The notes beneath the pieces were generated by a model. That model searched no databases. It was not told the origin of the DNA and worked only from the letters and a program-made list of their open reading frames with translations. From RI-92 sp037384645 (lineage in GTDB: Bacteria > Pseudomonadota > Gammaproteobacteria > UBA6429 > Thiohalophilaceae), in assembly GCA_037384645.1 (NCBI GenBank), contig JARRNT010000003.1, forward strand, positions 15,960 to 79,959: a stretch of 64,000 bases of DNA, written 5' to 3'. The translations under genes and the position numbers were made by a program. Of the stretch, positions 16,803-25,516 are shown piece by piece. Numbering within the stretch: position 1 is the first letter of the stretch; each line of letters begins with the position of its first letter.

Positions 16803-18604
16803 TTGTCTCTCCCTACATTGAGCACGGCCAGGAAGGCATCTTGTGGGATTTCCACTTTACCGATCTGCTTCATACGCCGTTTACCAGCTTTTTGTTTTTC
16901 CAATAATTTACGCTTGCGCGTCACATCACCGCCGTAGCACTTGGCGGTGACATTCTTGCGCAGAGCCTTCACGTTGGTTCTTGCCACAATCTTGGAGCCG
17001 ATTGCAGCCTGTACAGCCACTTCGAACATTTGTCGCGGAATCAGTTCCTTCATTTTCTCGGCCAGTTCCCTGCCCCGACTCTCGGCCTGGTCGCGGTGTA
17101 CGATGGTGGACAGGGCATCGACCTTGTCGCCATTAATAAGGATATCGAGCTTGACCAGGTTAGCGGCCTGAAAACGGGTGAACTCATAATCCAGGGAGGC
17201 ATAGCCTCGGCTGACAGATTTCAGCCGATCAAAAAAGTCCAGAACGATCTCATTCATGGGTATTTCATATGTCAGAGAGACCTGGTTGCCCAGGTACTGC
17301 ATGCTCTTCTGGCTGCCACGTTTTTCGATACAGAGATTAATGATGTTCCCGACATAATCCTGCGGCACCAGAATATGCGCCGTAATAATCGGTTCGCGTA
17401 TCTCCCCGATGTCGTTCGGTTCGGGAAGCGCTGCGGGGTTATCAATGTGGATCACGTCACCCTTGGCCGTCACGACTTCGAACACCACGGTTGGCGCCGT
17501 CGTGATCAGGTTCAGATCGTATTCGCGCTCCAGTCGTTCCTGGATGATCTCCATGTGCAACATGCCGAGGAAACCGCAGCGAAATCCGAAGCCCAGGGCC
17601 TGCGAGGTCTCGGGTTCATAAAACAACGCGGCATCGTTGAGACGCAACTTGGCCAGCGCATCGCGCAGGTCCTCATAATCTTCGCCATTGACCGGATATA
17701 GTCCGGCGAACACCCGGGGCTGGATCGGCTTAAACCCTGGCAAGGCCTGACTGGCCGGATGATCCGCGGCCGTGATGGTATCACCCACCGGCGCGCCATT
17801 GATGTCCTTGATCCCGGCGATCACAAAACCGACTTCACCGGCTGCCAGTTCGTCGGTATCCTGACGTTTCGGGTTAAACACTCCCACATTATCCACCTGG
17901 TGGGTTCGTCCGACAGACATAATCAGGATCTTTTGCCGTTTGCGTAAAATCCCCTGTTTCACCCGCACCAGAGACACCACCCCCAGGTAATTATCAAACC
18001 ATGAATCGATGATCAGCGCCTGCAGGGGGGCATCCCGATCACCTGTGGGCGGTGGGATCCGGCGAATGAGATCCTCCAGGAGTTCCGGCACACCGACCCC
18101 GGTCTTGGCGCTCACCCGGATGGCATCCTTCGCTTCAATGCCGATGATTTCCTCGATTTCCGTGATAACACGATCCACGTCAGCTGCCGGTAAATCGATC
18201 TTGTTGAGGACCGGGACGACCTCCAGGCCCTGATCGATGGCCGTATAACAATTCGCCACACTCTGGGCCTCCACGCCCTGTGACGCATCCACCACCAGCA
18301 GTGCGCCTTCACAGGCCGCCAGGGAGCGAGAGACCTCATATGAGAAGTCCACATGGCCTGGGGTATCAATGAAGTTCAGCTGGTAAGTCTGGCCGTCCTG
18401 GGCGGTGTAATTCAGGGTCACGCTCTGTGCCTTGATGGTAATACCCCGCTCCCGTTCCAGCTCCATGGAGTCCAGAACCTGGGCGGCCATTTCCCGTTCA
18501 GTCAGGCCCCCGCAAATGTGAATCAGGCGATCGGCCAGGGTCGATTTGCCATGGTCAATATGGGCGATAATCGAAAAATTTCGGATGTGCTGCAAATCCC
18601 GCAA
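16799..18604 (-). CDS. lepA: Elongation factor 4 (LepA)
   Basis: LepA is a ribosome-binding GTPase that can promote back-translocation and affects initiation. At 601 residues it is full length. G1 is AHIDHGKST near residues 14-22, followed by DTPGHVDF and NKIDLP. The EF-G-like domains and the basic C-terminal LepA domain are intact. The start is TTG at 18604, with GAGG six bases upstream; an ATG nearby is out of frame and the family N-terminus fits the TTG. The coding region begins about 27 bases after an intrinsic terminator that follows the glutaredoxin gene, so lepA probably has its own promoter or depends on read-through. Confidence 0.96.
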   Translation of the reverse strand: MRDLQHIRNFSIIAHIDHGKSTLADRLIHICGGLTEREMAAQVLDSMELERERGITIKAQSVTLNYTAQDGQTYQLNFIDTPGHVDFSYEVSRSLAACEGALLVVDASQGVEAQSVANCYTAIDQGLEVVPVLNKIDLPAADVDRVITEIEEIIGIEAKDAIRVSAKTGVGVPELLEDLIRRIPPPTGDRDAPLQALIIDSWFDNYLGVVSLVRVKQGILRKRQKILIMSVGRTHQVDNVGVFNPKRQDTDELAAGEVGFVIAGIKDINGAPVGDTITAADHPASQALPGFKPIQPRVFAGLYPVNGEDYEDLRDALAKLRLNDAALFYEPETSQALGFGFRCGFLGMLHMEIIQERLEREYDLNLITTAPTVVFEVVTAKGDVIHIDNPAALPEPNDIGEIREPIITAHILVPQDYVGNIINLCIEKRGSQKSMQYLGNQVSLTYEIPMNEIVLDFFDRLKSVSRGYASLDYEFTRFQAANLVKLDILINGDKVDALSTIVHRDQAESRGRELAEKMKELIPRQMFEVAVQAAIGSKIVARTNVKALRKNVTAKCYGGDVTRKRKLLEKQKAGKRRMKQIGKVEIPQDAFLAVLNVGRDK

Positions 18605-18630
18605 AGGCTACCTCGCATAGCGCTGAATAT

Positions 18631-18654
18631 AAAAAAGGCGCTGTTATAGCGCCT
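18631..18654 (-). terminator. Intrinsic terminator between the glutaredoxin gene and lepA
   Basis: Read on the minus strand there is a perfect 7-bp stem (AGGCGCT / AGCGCCT) with a 5-base loop, followed by six T residues. It lies just downstream of the glutaredoxin stop and upstream of lepA. It should end or attenuate the rpoE-rse-degQ transcript. Confidence 0.8.
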
Positions 18655-18679
18655 CCGAATCCGGTCTATTGTACCGTAT

Positions 18680-18922
18680 TTACGCCCGCTCGAAATAGGG
18701 AGCCAGCCGCTCCGGATCCAGGAAATAATGGCAGACCTCACGACCATCGACAGTCAGTACCGGCACCAGGGTGTCATAGCGCTCGCGTAATACCGGGTCA
18801 GCGTCAATGTCACGGGTAGTGACATCGAATTCCCAACGCGATTGCAGGGTCTGTAACTCCGCCATGAATGCCTCGCACAAATGGCAATCATGGCGGAGAT
18901 AGACGATCAGGGTGGGTTTCAC
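18680..18922 (-). CDS. Glutaredoxin-family thiol protein
   Basis: This small 80-residue protein has a thioredoxin fold of the glutaredoxin-like type, with a Cys13-His-Leu-Cys16 active site after the first beta strand and a cis-Pro region at VPVLTVDG. It may reduce disulfides in the cytoplasm. The partner is unknown. Its GTG start overlaps the degQ stop as GTGA, so translation is coupled to the protease. Small glutaredoxin-like genes of this type commonly sit between degQ/mucD and lepA in related bacteria. An intrinsic terminator follows. Confidence 0.85.
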   Translation of the reverse strand: MKPTLIVYLRHDCHLCEAFMAELQTLQSRWEFDVTTRDIDADPVLRERYDTLVPVLTVDGREVCHYFLDPERLAPYFERA

Positions 18923-20322
18923 TTTTTCGGTATTTTTAATGCCAGGAACACGGGCGATGTCCCGCGCTGAATCAGGACTGGCACGGGCTTGCCCACTGGC
19001 AACTCGCGTATCAGCTTGTGCAGCTGGCGCACTCCGGTGATATTGCGGTTATTGATCTTGAGCAGAATATCACCACGCTGGATCCCGGCATCGGCCGCCG
19101 CCCCGTCGGTAACTTCTTTGACGATGACCCCGCCTTTCTTGACATCCAGCCGCTGGCGCAGCTCGGACGGAATGGCCTCAACCGCAATGCCCAGTCGATT
19201 CGTCTCTGCGGGTTGTGACTCGCCACCACTGGATTCGGCGCCAGCCAGCTTGGCCTCTGACGGCAGTTCGGCAATCTTGACCCTCAGCTCTCTGGTCTTG
19301 CCTTCGCGAATGACTTGTACCCGGGCTACCTCGCCGACCGGGGTATTACCCACGGCAATCGGCAGATCAGAAGACCGATTGATGGTCTTACCATTGAAGC
19401 GAATCACCACATCACCGATCTTGAAACCGGCTTTGGCTGCCGGCGAATGCGGCAGCACCTTGAGCACCACTGCACCCATGGGTTCTTTCATGCCAAAGGA
19501 CTCTGCCAGTTCACGGTTGACGTCCTGGATCAGGATGCCCAGCCAGCCGCGGCTGACCTTACCCTTGGTCTTCAGTTGCTTCACCACATTCATGGCGACG
19601 TTGACAGGAATGGAAAAGGACAGGCCCATGAAACCGCCGGTACGGCTGTAAATCTGGGAATTGATACCCACAACCTCTCCGTCCAGATCAAACAGCGGCC
19701 CGCCAGAATTACCCGGATTAATGGCCACGTCGGTCTGAATGAAGGGAACGTAATTTTCGGTAGGCAGGTTACGCCCCAATGCGCTCACCACGCCGACCGA
19801 TACAGAGTGATCAAAGCCAAACGGTGAACCGATGGCCATGACCCATTGGCCTGGCTGCAGTTTGTCGGAATTACCAATCTTGACCACCGGCAAATTCTTG
19901 GCATTAATCTTTAACAGGGCGATATCACTGCGCGGGTCGGTGCCCACGAGTTTGGCCTTGAGTTCCCGCCGATCGGCCAGGCGCACGATTATCTTGTCCG
20001 CGCCTTTGATGACGTGGTTATTGGTAATGATGTAACCATCGGAGCCAATGATGAAGCCGGAACCCAGCGATTGCGTGCTGTAATCATCCGGCCCGTCCTG
20101 ATCCCCAAAGAATTTGCGCAGCAAATCACCCCAGGGTGAATTTTCCGGCAGATTCGGAATATTCTGGTTACCACGATCAATCTTGACCTTTTGCGTGGTG
20201 CTAATGTTGACCACCGCCGGTGCAACCACTGTTACCAACCCTGTAAAATCCGGCAAACTGGCAGCCCAGGACACCGGCACCAGTAAAACGCTCACCAAAA
20301 GCACTGCTAACAAACGACGCAT
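18919..20322 (-). CDS. degQ: DegQ/MucD-type periplasmic serine protease
   Basis: This Do-family protease and chaperone acts on misfolded periplasmic proteins. The 467-residue precursor has a signal peptide (residues 1-21, ending SWA-A). The catalytic triad is His103 (NNHVIKG), Asp133 (DPRSDIALLK) and Ser206 (NPGNSGGPL). Two PDZ domains follow, with motifs GWLGI and a second binding loop near the C-terminus. Its position directly after rseC corresponds to mucD in the Pseudomonas algU-mucABCD operon. AAGGAG lies 5-6 bases before the ATG. It may be called mucD, degP or degQ; orthology among them is not resolved here. Confidence 0.94.
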   Translation of the reverse strand: MRRLLAVLLVSVLLVPVSWAASLPDFTGLVTVVAPAVVNISTTQKVKIDRGNQNIPNLPENSPWGDLLRKFFGDQDGPDDYSTQSLGSGFIIGSDGYIITNNHVIKGADKIIVRLADRRELKAKLVGTDPRSDIALLKINAKNLPVVKIGNSDKLQPGQWVMAIGSPFGFDHSVSVGVVSALGRNLPTENYVPFIQTDVAINPGNSGGPLFDLDGEVVGINSQIYSRTGGFMGLSFSIPVNVAMNVVKQLKTKGKVSRGWLGILIQDVNRELAESFGMKEPMGAVVLKVLPHSPAAKAGFKIGDVVIRFNGKTINRSSDLPIAVGNTPVGEVARVQVIREGKTRELRVKIAELPSEAKLAGAESSGGESQPAETNRLGIAVEAIPSELRQRLDVKKGGVIVKEVTDGAAADAGIQRGDILLKINNRNITGVRQLHKLIRELPVGKPVPVLIQRGTSPVFLALKIPKK

Positions 20323-20363
20323 GTTTGCTCCTTCTAATCCTAAATGATATCTCGGTAATTATT

Positions 20364-20864
20364 TTAGAACGGTTGCTGCTCTTTACGGAACTGCCGGAAA
20401 TCGACCGGAATGGCAGTATCGGCTTTTCGTATAATAATCGGGTGCGATTGAGGGTCTTTTTCTATTTTGCGTGCATATTGCCGCAACAACAGCATGGCTA
20501 TTATGAAACCGGCAATCGCGCCGGCCAGCGCCCCAAAATCTTCTTTGATTCCCATACCGGGCCAGTCTAGCTGCTGGGCGATGACCGCCCCTATCAGCAT
20601 CAGTAGCAAAGGTAAAAAATAGGTAAAAAAGGCAGATTTAATGAACCCCTTTTCCGGTACCGCGACGATAACCTCATCGCCTATCTGGGCATGGCATTGA
20701 TTCAGTGCCGTCATGCGCATCGCCCGTCGCCCCAGCGATTTTTCCAGCATACCTGTGCCGCATCCCTGTTTGGCATGACACGAACCGCAACTACTCTTGC
20801 GTTCGGCTTCCACCAGGGCGTATTCCCCGTCGTTGCGGATAACAACAGCCGTCTGCTCAATCAT
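20364..20864 (-). CDS. rseC: RseC/MucC family membrane protein
   Basis: This 166-residue inner-membrane protein belongs to the RseC/MucC family linked to sigma-E control and, in E. coli, to the SoxR-reducing Rsx system. An N-terminal cytoplasmic part carries Cys26, Cys29 and Cys35 in a CxxC-x5-C cluster. Two membrane segments follow at about 78-97 and 108-128. The start overlaps the end of rseB by 8 bases. The exact biochemical role in this organism is unknown. Confidence 0.88.
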   Translation of the reverse strand: MIEQTAVVIRNDGEYALVEAERKSSCGSCHAKQGCGTGMLEKSLGRRAMRMTALNQCHAQIGDEVIVAVPEKGFIKSAFFTYFLPLLLMLIGAVIAQQLDWPGMGIKEDFGALAGAIAGFIIAMLLLRQYARKIEKDPQSHPIIIRKADTAIPVDFRQFRKEQQPF

Positions 20865-21828
20865 TGGATTTATACGTCACGGATTCGCCGATCATTCTGA
20901 CAGTTCGTTGCGGCACTTCTCCGACAGCGGTGATGTGGTAATCACCTAACACGCGGCTGTAGGCATTGACCGCGCCCATGCTGGATGCCCCTAACAACGA
21001 GGAATCCTTGTGTTTATCTTTTTCGATGAAGACGGAAACAGAGGCCAGTCCATCGCTGAATATCATGTGCTCTACCAACATTTTGTCCGGCATACGCTGG
21101 TAATGGGTCGCATCATTGACAAATCCGCGCGGCAACTCCTGTACCAGCCAGACATGCGCATTATCAGGCTTTTTGGGTGCACTGGCATCCTGTGCTTCGT
21201 ACCAGGTGTATTCCTTGCCAGTCGGTCGCGGTTTGAACAGATCATCGGGCACTTTTTTGAGGTACTTGATCTGGGTAAACATAAACTGCTCAAGCAGTTT
21301 ACCGCTCTCATCCAGCAGCTGGGTTTTCAATAGCAGGCCGGTGTTTTCATCCACCCACAGGCGATGACCATAGCGATACTGGTCTGTCGGTTTGATGGAA
21401 ATGATGCGTGCCTGCTGACCGGCGATCTTGTCCTGGCCGCCAATATGGAACGTATACTCGCCCTTGAGCTGATCAAGCTTGACCGGGAAAATCGGTGGAA
21501 ACTGGACCTTACTGCCCTTTTCAACCATGACGGATTTGGAATCGGGCAGGATACAGGTCACCTTGTCACCGTCACGTATCACTTCACGGCCGGTTTCGTC
21601 CAGCGACACCAGCTTTTCCCGCTCGCCGTCCTTGGTGGTCGCATGAGCAATGCTCATGAGGCTCAGTTGCCGATCCTGCTGATACACGAAGCGCCCGGTG
21701 TAATTGAGCATATGCGAGGCATAGTGCATCTTTTGCAACCAGGTTTCGATAGCCTGATCATCACTGGCCCATACCAGTACCGGTACAACGAACAGGAAAA
21801 CAGGCAGAACGTATCTACTTTTTAACAT
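20857..21828 (-). CDS. rseB: Sigma-E regulatory protein RseB/MucB
   Basis: RseB is a periplasmic lipid- and LPS-sensing protein that binds RseA and shields it from DegS cleavage. The 323-residue form starts at the ATG at 21828, giving a signal peptide that ends near LVWA-S. The MucB/RseB N-terminal domain (LNYTGRFVYQQ) and the C-terminal domain are both present. The longer in-frame start at 21939 lies inside rseA and gives no signal peptide. The chosen start overlaps the rseA 3' end by 14 bases. Confidence 0.92.
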   Translation of the reverse strand: MLKSRYVLPVFLFVVPVLVWASDDQAIETWLQKMHYASHMLNYTGRFVYQQDRQLSLMSIAHATTKDGEREKLVSLDETGREVIRDGDKVTCILPDSKSVMVEKGSKVQFPPIFPVKLDQLKGEYTFHIGGQDKIAGQQARIISIKPTDQYRYGHRLWVDENTGLLLKTQLLDESGKLLEQFMFTQIKYLKKVPDDLFKPRPTGKEYTWYEAQDASAPKKPDNAHVWLVQELPRGFVNDATHYQRMPDKMLVEHMIFSDGLASVSVFIEKDKHKDSSLLGASSMGAVNAYSRVLGDYHITAVGEVPQRTVRMIGESVTYKSND

Positions 21829-22360
21829 CGGCAATGCTGGGCCGTGCATACCCCTGGCCCTGTGTGTAACTGATAATGCGGGTATAGGGCAGCATGCCTT
21901 TGAAACGCGCACTCGCAGAATACTCGTTGTGACTGACAATGTAGCTGTTGAGTTTATTCTCAGCCTCGGTGGTCAGCCGTACCGGCTGGGTAGTGATTGG
22001 ACCGACCGCAAAATGCGGAATATCCTGCGGCACCTCGGGGGATTGCCTGACAACCAGGATGGCAACTGCGGCTATGGTTGCAGCAATGGCCGCACCGGAA
22101 GCGTGGCGCAGGATCTTCCTGGGTTTGTACCAGCGTTTCGGTGCCAGGACCGTTGGTTCATCCTCGATTGCTGCTGAAACACGGGCGGCCAGTTGCTGCG
22201 AACCAGCAACATAGTGATGGTTCATGACATCCCGAATCAGGTGATAGGACATCCAACTGGAGCGAGCCTCGTCATGCTGACGCAGACTTTCGATTACGCG
22301 CTGATCGTCGACCTCTCCATCCATAAAAGCGGAGAGTTTCTCCATGAGTTGATCGTTCAT
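21815..22360 (-). CDS. rseA: Anti-sigma-E factor RseA/MucA
   Basis: RseA holds sigma-E inactive at the membrane until DegS and RseP cleave it. The 181-residue protein has the N-terminal sigma-binding domain with LSAFMDGEVDD, one membrane segment at about residues 88-105 (ASGAAIAATIAAVAILVV), and a periplasmic tail that would bind RseB. I chose the ATG at 22360, with GAGG eight bases upstream, over the GTG at 22369. It is next to rpoE with a gap of 39 bases. Confidence 0.92.
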   Translation of the reverse strand: MNDQLMEKLSAFMDGEVDDQRVIESLRQHDEARSSWMSYHLIRDVMNHHYVAGSQQLAARVSAAIEDEPTVLAPKRWYKPRKILRHASGAAIAATIAAVAILVVRQSPEVPQDIPHFAVGPITTQPVRLTTEAENKLNSYIVSHNEYSASARFKGMLPYTRIISYTQGQGYARPSIADVKK

Positions 22361-22399
22361 ACTGTGCACCTCAACTAAGCCTTACCACAACGCCGTCCA

Positions 22400-22978
22400 T
22401 CAATTACCCAGAAGAGGCTTCAACTTTTTGTCTATCGCCTCACGTGCCCGGAAAATTCTGGACCGTACTGTCCCGATGGGACAATTCATCACCTCGGCAA
22501 TTTCCTCATAACTCATGTCTTCCAGTTCACGCAAGGTAATTGCCGTCTTCAAGTCCTCCGGCAGTGCTTCGATGGCTTCGAATACTACCCGTTCTATCTC
22601 ATCACGCAAGACCATACGTTCTGGCGTGGAGGTATCTTTCAGTGCAGACGGGCCTTCAAAGAACTCCGCCTCGCTGGCTTCCACATCATCCGTAGGAGGC
22701 CGCCTTCCCTGCGCCACCACGTGATTTTTGGCTGTATTGATGGCAATTCGATACAGCCAGGTATAAAACGCACTGTCACCCCTGAAATTCGGCAGGGCAC
22801 GGTACGCCTTGATGAAGGCCTCCTGCGCCAGATCCATGGCCTCAACCGGATCGCGCAGGTAGCGCGTGATCACCTTGATAACACGCGACTGGTACTTCAT
22901 CACCAGGACGTCGAATGCTCGCTTGTCTCCTTGCTGCACTCGCTCAACCAACGCCTGATCATTGGTACGATCACTCAT
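22400..22978 (-). CDS. rpoE: Extracytoplasmic sigma factor RpoE/AlgU
   Basis: This ECF sigma factor directs the envelope stress response. It has 192 residues, the family length. Region 2 includes AMDLAQEAFIKAYRALPNF and the helix FYTWLYRIAINTAKN. Region 4 includes MSYEEIAEVMNCPIGTVRSRIFRAR. The ATG at 22978 has AAGG five bases upstream. A sigma-E-type promoter at 23035-23061 lies upstream, which implies autoregulation. It heads the operon with rseA, rseB, rseC and degQ, and its region is divergent from nadB, the same arrangement as in Pseudomonas and E. coli. Confidence 0.96.
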   Translation of the reverse strand: MSDRTNDQALVERVQQGDKRAFDVLVMKYQSRVIKVITRYLRDPVEAMDLAQEAFIKAYRALPNFRGDSAFYTWLYRIAINTAKNHVVAQGRRPPTDDVEASEAEFFEGPSALKDTSTPERMVLRDEIERVVFEAIEALPEDLKTAITLRELEDMSYEEIAEVMNCPIGTVRSRIFRAREAIDKKLKPLLGN

Positions 22979-23034
22979 CTAGACCTTGTCCCTTTACACT
23001 TACTGCCTGTTCAGGACCGGCCTGGAACTGATAT

Positions 23035-23061
23035 TGAGACATTTCACTGCACATAGAGTTC
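23035..23061 (-). promoter_or_regulatory. Sigma-E-type promoter upstream of rpoE
   Basis: On the minus strand GAACTC (23061-23056) is followed by exactly 16 bases and TCTCA (23039-23035). This matches the sigma-E consensus GAACTT-N16-TCTRA with one change in each element. Transcription would start near 23028, leaving a leader of about 50 bases before the rpoE ATG. It suggests that RpoE activates its own operon. Confidence 0.7.
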
Positions 23062-23111
23062 GCAAGACGGTCAGTTTTTTGGTTATATTTCAGTTTTATA
23101 AACCATTCGGA

Positions 23112-23132
23112 CTTAAGCCCGCCTTAAGCCCG
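23112..23132. repeat. Direct repeat CTTAAGCCCG in the rpoE-nadB intergenic region
   Basis: Two exact 10-base copies (23112-23121 and 23123-23132) have a period of 11 bases, about one helical turn. They lie between the rpoE promoter and nadB. The spacing is what a dimeric DNA-binding regulator would use, but no regulator is identified. Confidence 0.5.
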
Positions 23133-23230
23133 ATAAAGCCGCCTATTGTAACGAAAACAACTGTTAAACAACAAAATTTCGCTTATGCAAACACACTGCA
23201 ACTATATGCAAAACCGGCCAGGAACACAGT

Positions 23231-24865
23231 ATGGCGATCCAGTCTGATATCTTGCTTATCGGAGGTGGTGCTGCCGGCTTGAGCCTGGCTCTGAGACTGG
23301 CCGACACCCACTCTATCACGTTGATTTCTAAAACAAAAATGACGGATGGTTGCACGATTTATGCTCAGGGCGGAATTGCTGCGGTACTCGATGATGGTGA
23401 TTCTGTTGAGTCCCATGTGCAGGACACCATTGATGCGGGTGCCGGCCTGTGTGATCCCGATGTCGTGCAATTTACCGTCGAACGCAGTCGTCACACCATC
23501 GAATGGCTAATCCAGCGCGGCGTCCCCTTCACCCATGAGGTTGCGGAACATGCCGACAGCCCCTATCACCTGACCCGCGAAGGCGGCCACAGTCATCGTC
23601 GAATTATTCATGCCGCTGATGCCACGGGCCGTGCCCTGGAAACCACGCTGGCCGCGCAGGTCCACGCCCATCCGAATATCAAGGTGTACGAAAGGCACAT
23701 CGCCATCGATCTCATCACCGGGCAGAAACTGGGTTTGAGCGAAAACCAATGCCTCGGCGCCTATGTGCTAAACCGTAAAAATGGTCGAGTGGAGACCTTC
23801 ACGGCCACGCACACGGTCCTGGCCACCGGTGGCGCCAGCAAGGTTTACCTGTATACCACGAATCCGGACACCGCCACCGGGGACGGCATCGCCATGGCCT
23901 GGCGTGCCGGTTGTCGCGTCGCCAACCTGGAATTCAATCAGTTTCATCCGACCTGTCTTTACCACCCGCGTGCTAAAACCTTCCTGATCACCGAAGCCCT
24001 GCGCGGTGAAGGCGCCAGGCTAACCCTGCCCGATGGCTCGGCATTTTTGCAGCAGTTTGATTCGCGTGAAGAACTGGCACCGCGCGACATTGTCGCCCGT
24101 GCCATCGACCACGAGATGAAACGGCTTGGCAGTGATTATGTCCTGCTCGACATCAGTCACAAACCGGCGAGTTTTATCCGTGAACATTTCCCCACGGTTT
24201 ACCAGCGCTGCCTGGAACTGGGATATGACATCACCCAGCAGGCCATCCCGGTGGTGCCGGCCGCACACTATACCTGCGGTGGTGTCATGATTAATTTGCA
24301 TGGCCAGACGGATCTGCCAGGCCTGTATGCTATCGGCGAGGTCTCATTCACCGGACTGCACGGCGCCAATCGCATGGCCAGCAACTCCCTGCTCGAATGC
24401 CTGGTCTTCGCCGAAGCCGCCAGTGCACATATCCAGCAGCTTGCAGCGGCACCTGAACCGCACATCAAGATTCCAGACTGGGACGAATCCCGGGTCACCG
24501 ATTCGGATGAAGAAGTCGTCGTCACCCACAACTGGCACGAATTGCGGCGTTTTATGTGGGACTACGTGGGGATCGTCCGCACCAACAAACGTTTACAGCG
24601 TGCCAACAGCCGGGTTGATCTTTTATTGCATGAAATCGATGAATACTACGGGAATTTCCGCGTCACCAACGACCTGCTGGAGTTACGTAATCTGTCGGTC
24701 GTTGCCAAGCTGATTGTCCAGTCGGCCCTGTTGCGCAAGGAAAGTCGTGGCCTGCATTACACGCTGGACTACCCACAGCCGGATAATACGCAATCACCAC
24801 ACAATACCATCCTGACCCCGCCGAATTATACCGGGTCCGCCCGCCGCGTTGCCGTCACATCATGA
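23231..24865 (+). CDS. nadB: L-aspartate oxidase
   Basis: NadB oxidises aspartate to iminoaspartate in the first step of NAD synthesis. The 544-residue flavoprotein has the FAD motif GGGAAG at 11-16 and the SKTKMTDGCTIYAQGGIAA segment. It also has HFPTVYQRC and AAHYTCGGV in the substrate region, and HGANRMASNSLLECLVF near residue 380. The ATG is preceded by AGGA. Its last 40 bases overlap the 3' end of the convergent ygfX gene. Divergence from rpoE is conserved in many gammaproteobacteria. Confidence 0.96.
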   Translation: MAIQSDILLIGGGAAGLSLALRLADTHSITLISKTKMTDGCTIYAQGGIAAVLDDGDSVESHVQDTIDAGAGLCDPDVVQFTVERSRHTIEWLIQRGVPFTHEVAEHADSPYHLTREGGHSHRRIIHAADATGRALETTLAAQVHAHPNIKVYERHIAIDLITGQKLGLSENQCLGAYVLNRKNGRVETFTATHTVLATGGASKVYLYTTNPDTATGDGIAMAWRAGCRVANLEFNQFHPTCLYHPRAKTFLITEALRGEGARLTLPDGSAFLQQFDSREELAPRDIVARAIDHEMKRLGSDYVLLDISHKPASFIREHFPTVYQRCLELGYDITQQAIPVVPAAHYTCGGVMINLHGQTDLPGLYAIGEVSFTGLHGANRMASNSLLECLVFAEAASAHIQQLAAAPEPHIKIPDWDESRVTDSDEEVVVTHNWHELRRFMWDYVGIVRTNKRLQRANSRVDLLLHEIDEYYGNFRVTNDLLELRNLSVVAKLIVQSALLRKESRGLHYTLDYPQPDNTQSPHNTILTPPNYTGSARRVAVTS

Positions 24866-25290
24866 GCGAGTTTCAGGCGCACGCGCAAACGACGAAACGT
24901 GTCTGCATCCAGCTGATCACGAAAGATCAGCAAACGTTGGTTTTTGATTCCAGCGGCGGACAACGTGACAGTAACAAACCAGGGGGTTTGCAAGGATCGT
25001 GAAAGGTTCAGGCTATAAAGGCGCGCCTCACCTGTCCTTAACCAGTCGCCACTGGTCTGCCAGATCCAGTACTGCCCGTGATCATCGTGCTGATGACGAT
25101 AATATCGCCAGTTCAGAATCGCACTGCACAGCCACGCGAGATATAACAGGACTTGCCAGACTGCACCGATGGCAAGCGGCTGCGACAGGGCGACGAACGC
25201 CAGCACGTGCGCAATGACAAGATAAGCGGCAAGTAAACGTGACCTGTTACGTTTGAGGCGTAACGGCCTGGCGAATCCATTGAATAACAT
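24826..25290 (-). CDS. ygfX: YgfX-family membrane protein (CptA-like)
   Basis: This 154-residue protein has two closely spaced membrane segments at about residues 21-38 and 43-60 and a soluble C-terminal part, as in YgfX. In E. coli ygfX follows sdhE (ygfY) and has been described as a cell-division-affecting toxin (CptA); that role is disputed and should not be assumed. I chose the ATG at 25290, with AAGGA eight bases upstream. It overlaps sdhE by 44 bases. Its last 40 bases overlap nadB on the other strand. Confidence 0.75.
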   Translation of the reverse strand: MLFNGFARPLRLKRNRSRLLAAYLVIAHVLAFVALSQPLAIGAVWQVLLYLAWLCSAILNWRYYRHQHDDHGQYWIWQTSGDWLRTGEARLYSLNLSRSLQTPWFVTVTLSAAGIKNQRLLIFRDQLDADTFRRLRVRLKLAHDVTATRRADPV

Positions 25291-25513
25291 CAGCGACATC
25301 CTTGTCGATGGGAACACTATCCCCGAAAAAATAATCAAACAGCATCTGATCTGGGTATTCCAGTATGACCCGAAAACTGTTGCGTTGCGACTCGGATAAT
25401 GCCCGATAATGCTGATCGACAAAGTCTCCCAGCAAGGCATCGAGTTCCAGCATGCCCCGCCGACATTGCCAGCGAACACGCGACAACTCGCTGTCTGTCT
25501 GATCCTGAGTCAT
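25247..25513 (-). CDS. sdhE: FAD assembly factor SdhE
   Basis: SdhE helps attach FAD covalently to SdhA. The 88-residue protein carries the conserved RGxxE motif as Arg19-Gly20-Met-Leu-Glu23, followed by the helical bundle sequence and DYFFGDSVP. It lies 3 bases after sdhB in the sdh operon, while in E. coli it is located away from sdh. This placement directly supports the function. The downstream ygfX gene overlaps it. Confidence 0.92.
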   Translation of the reverse strand: MTQDQTDSELSRVRWQCRRGMLELDALLGDFVDQHYRALSESQRNSFRVILEYPDQMLFDYFFGDSVPIDKDVADVIQWIRQAVTPQT

Positions 25514-25516
25514 GGG

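Noticed and set aside
24826..25513. sdhE-ygfX as a toxin-antitoxin module
   Set aside because: SdhE carries the RGxxE flavinylation motif and sits in the sdh operon; the older antitoxin reading is not supported by this context.
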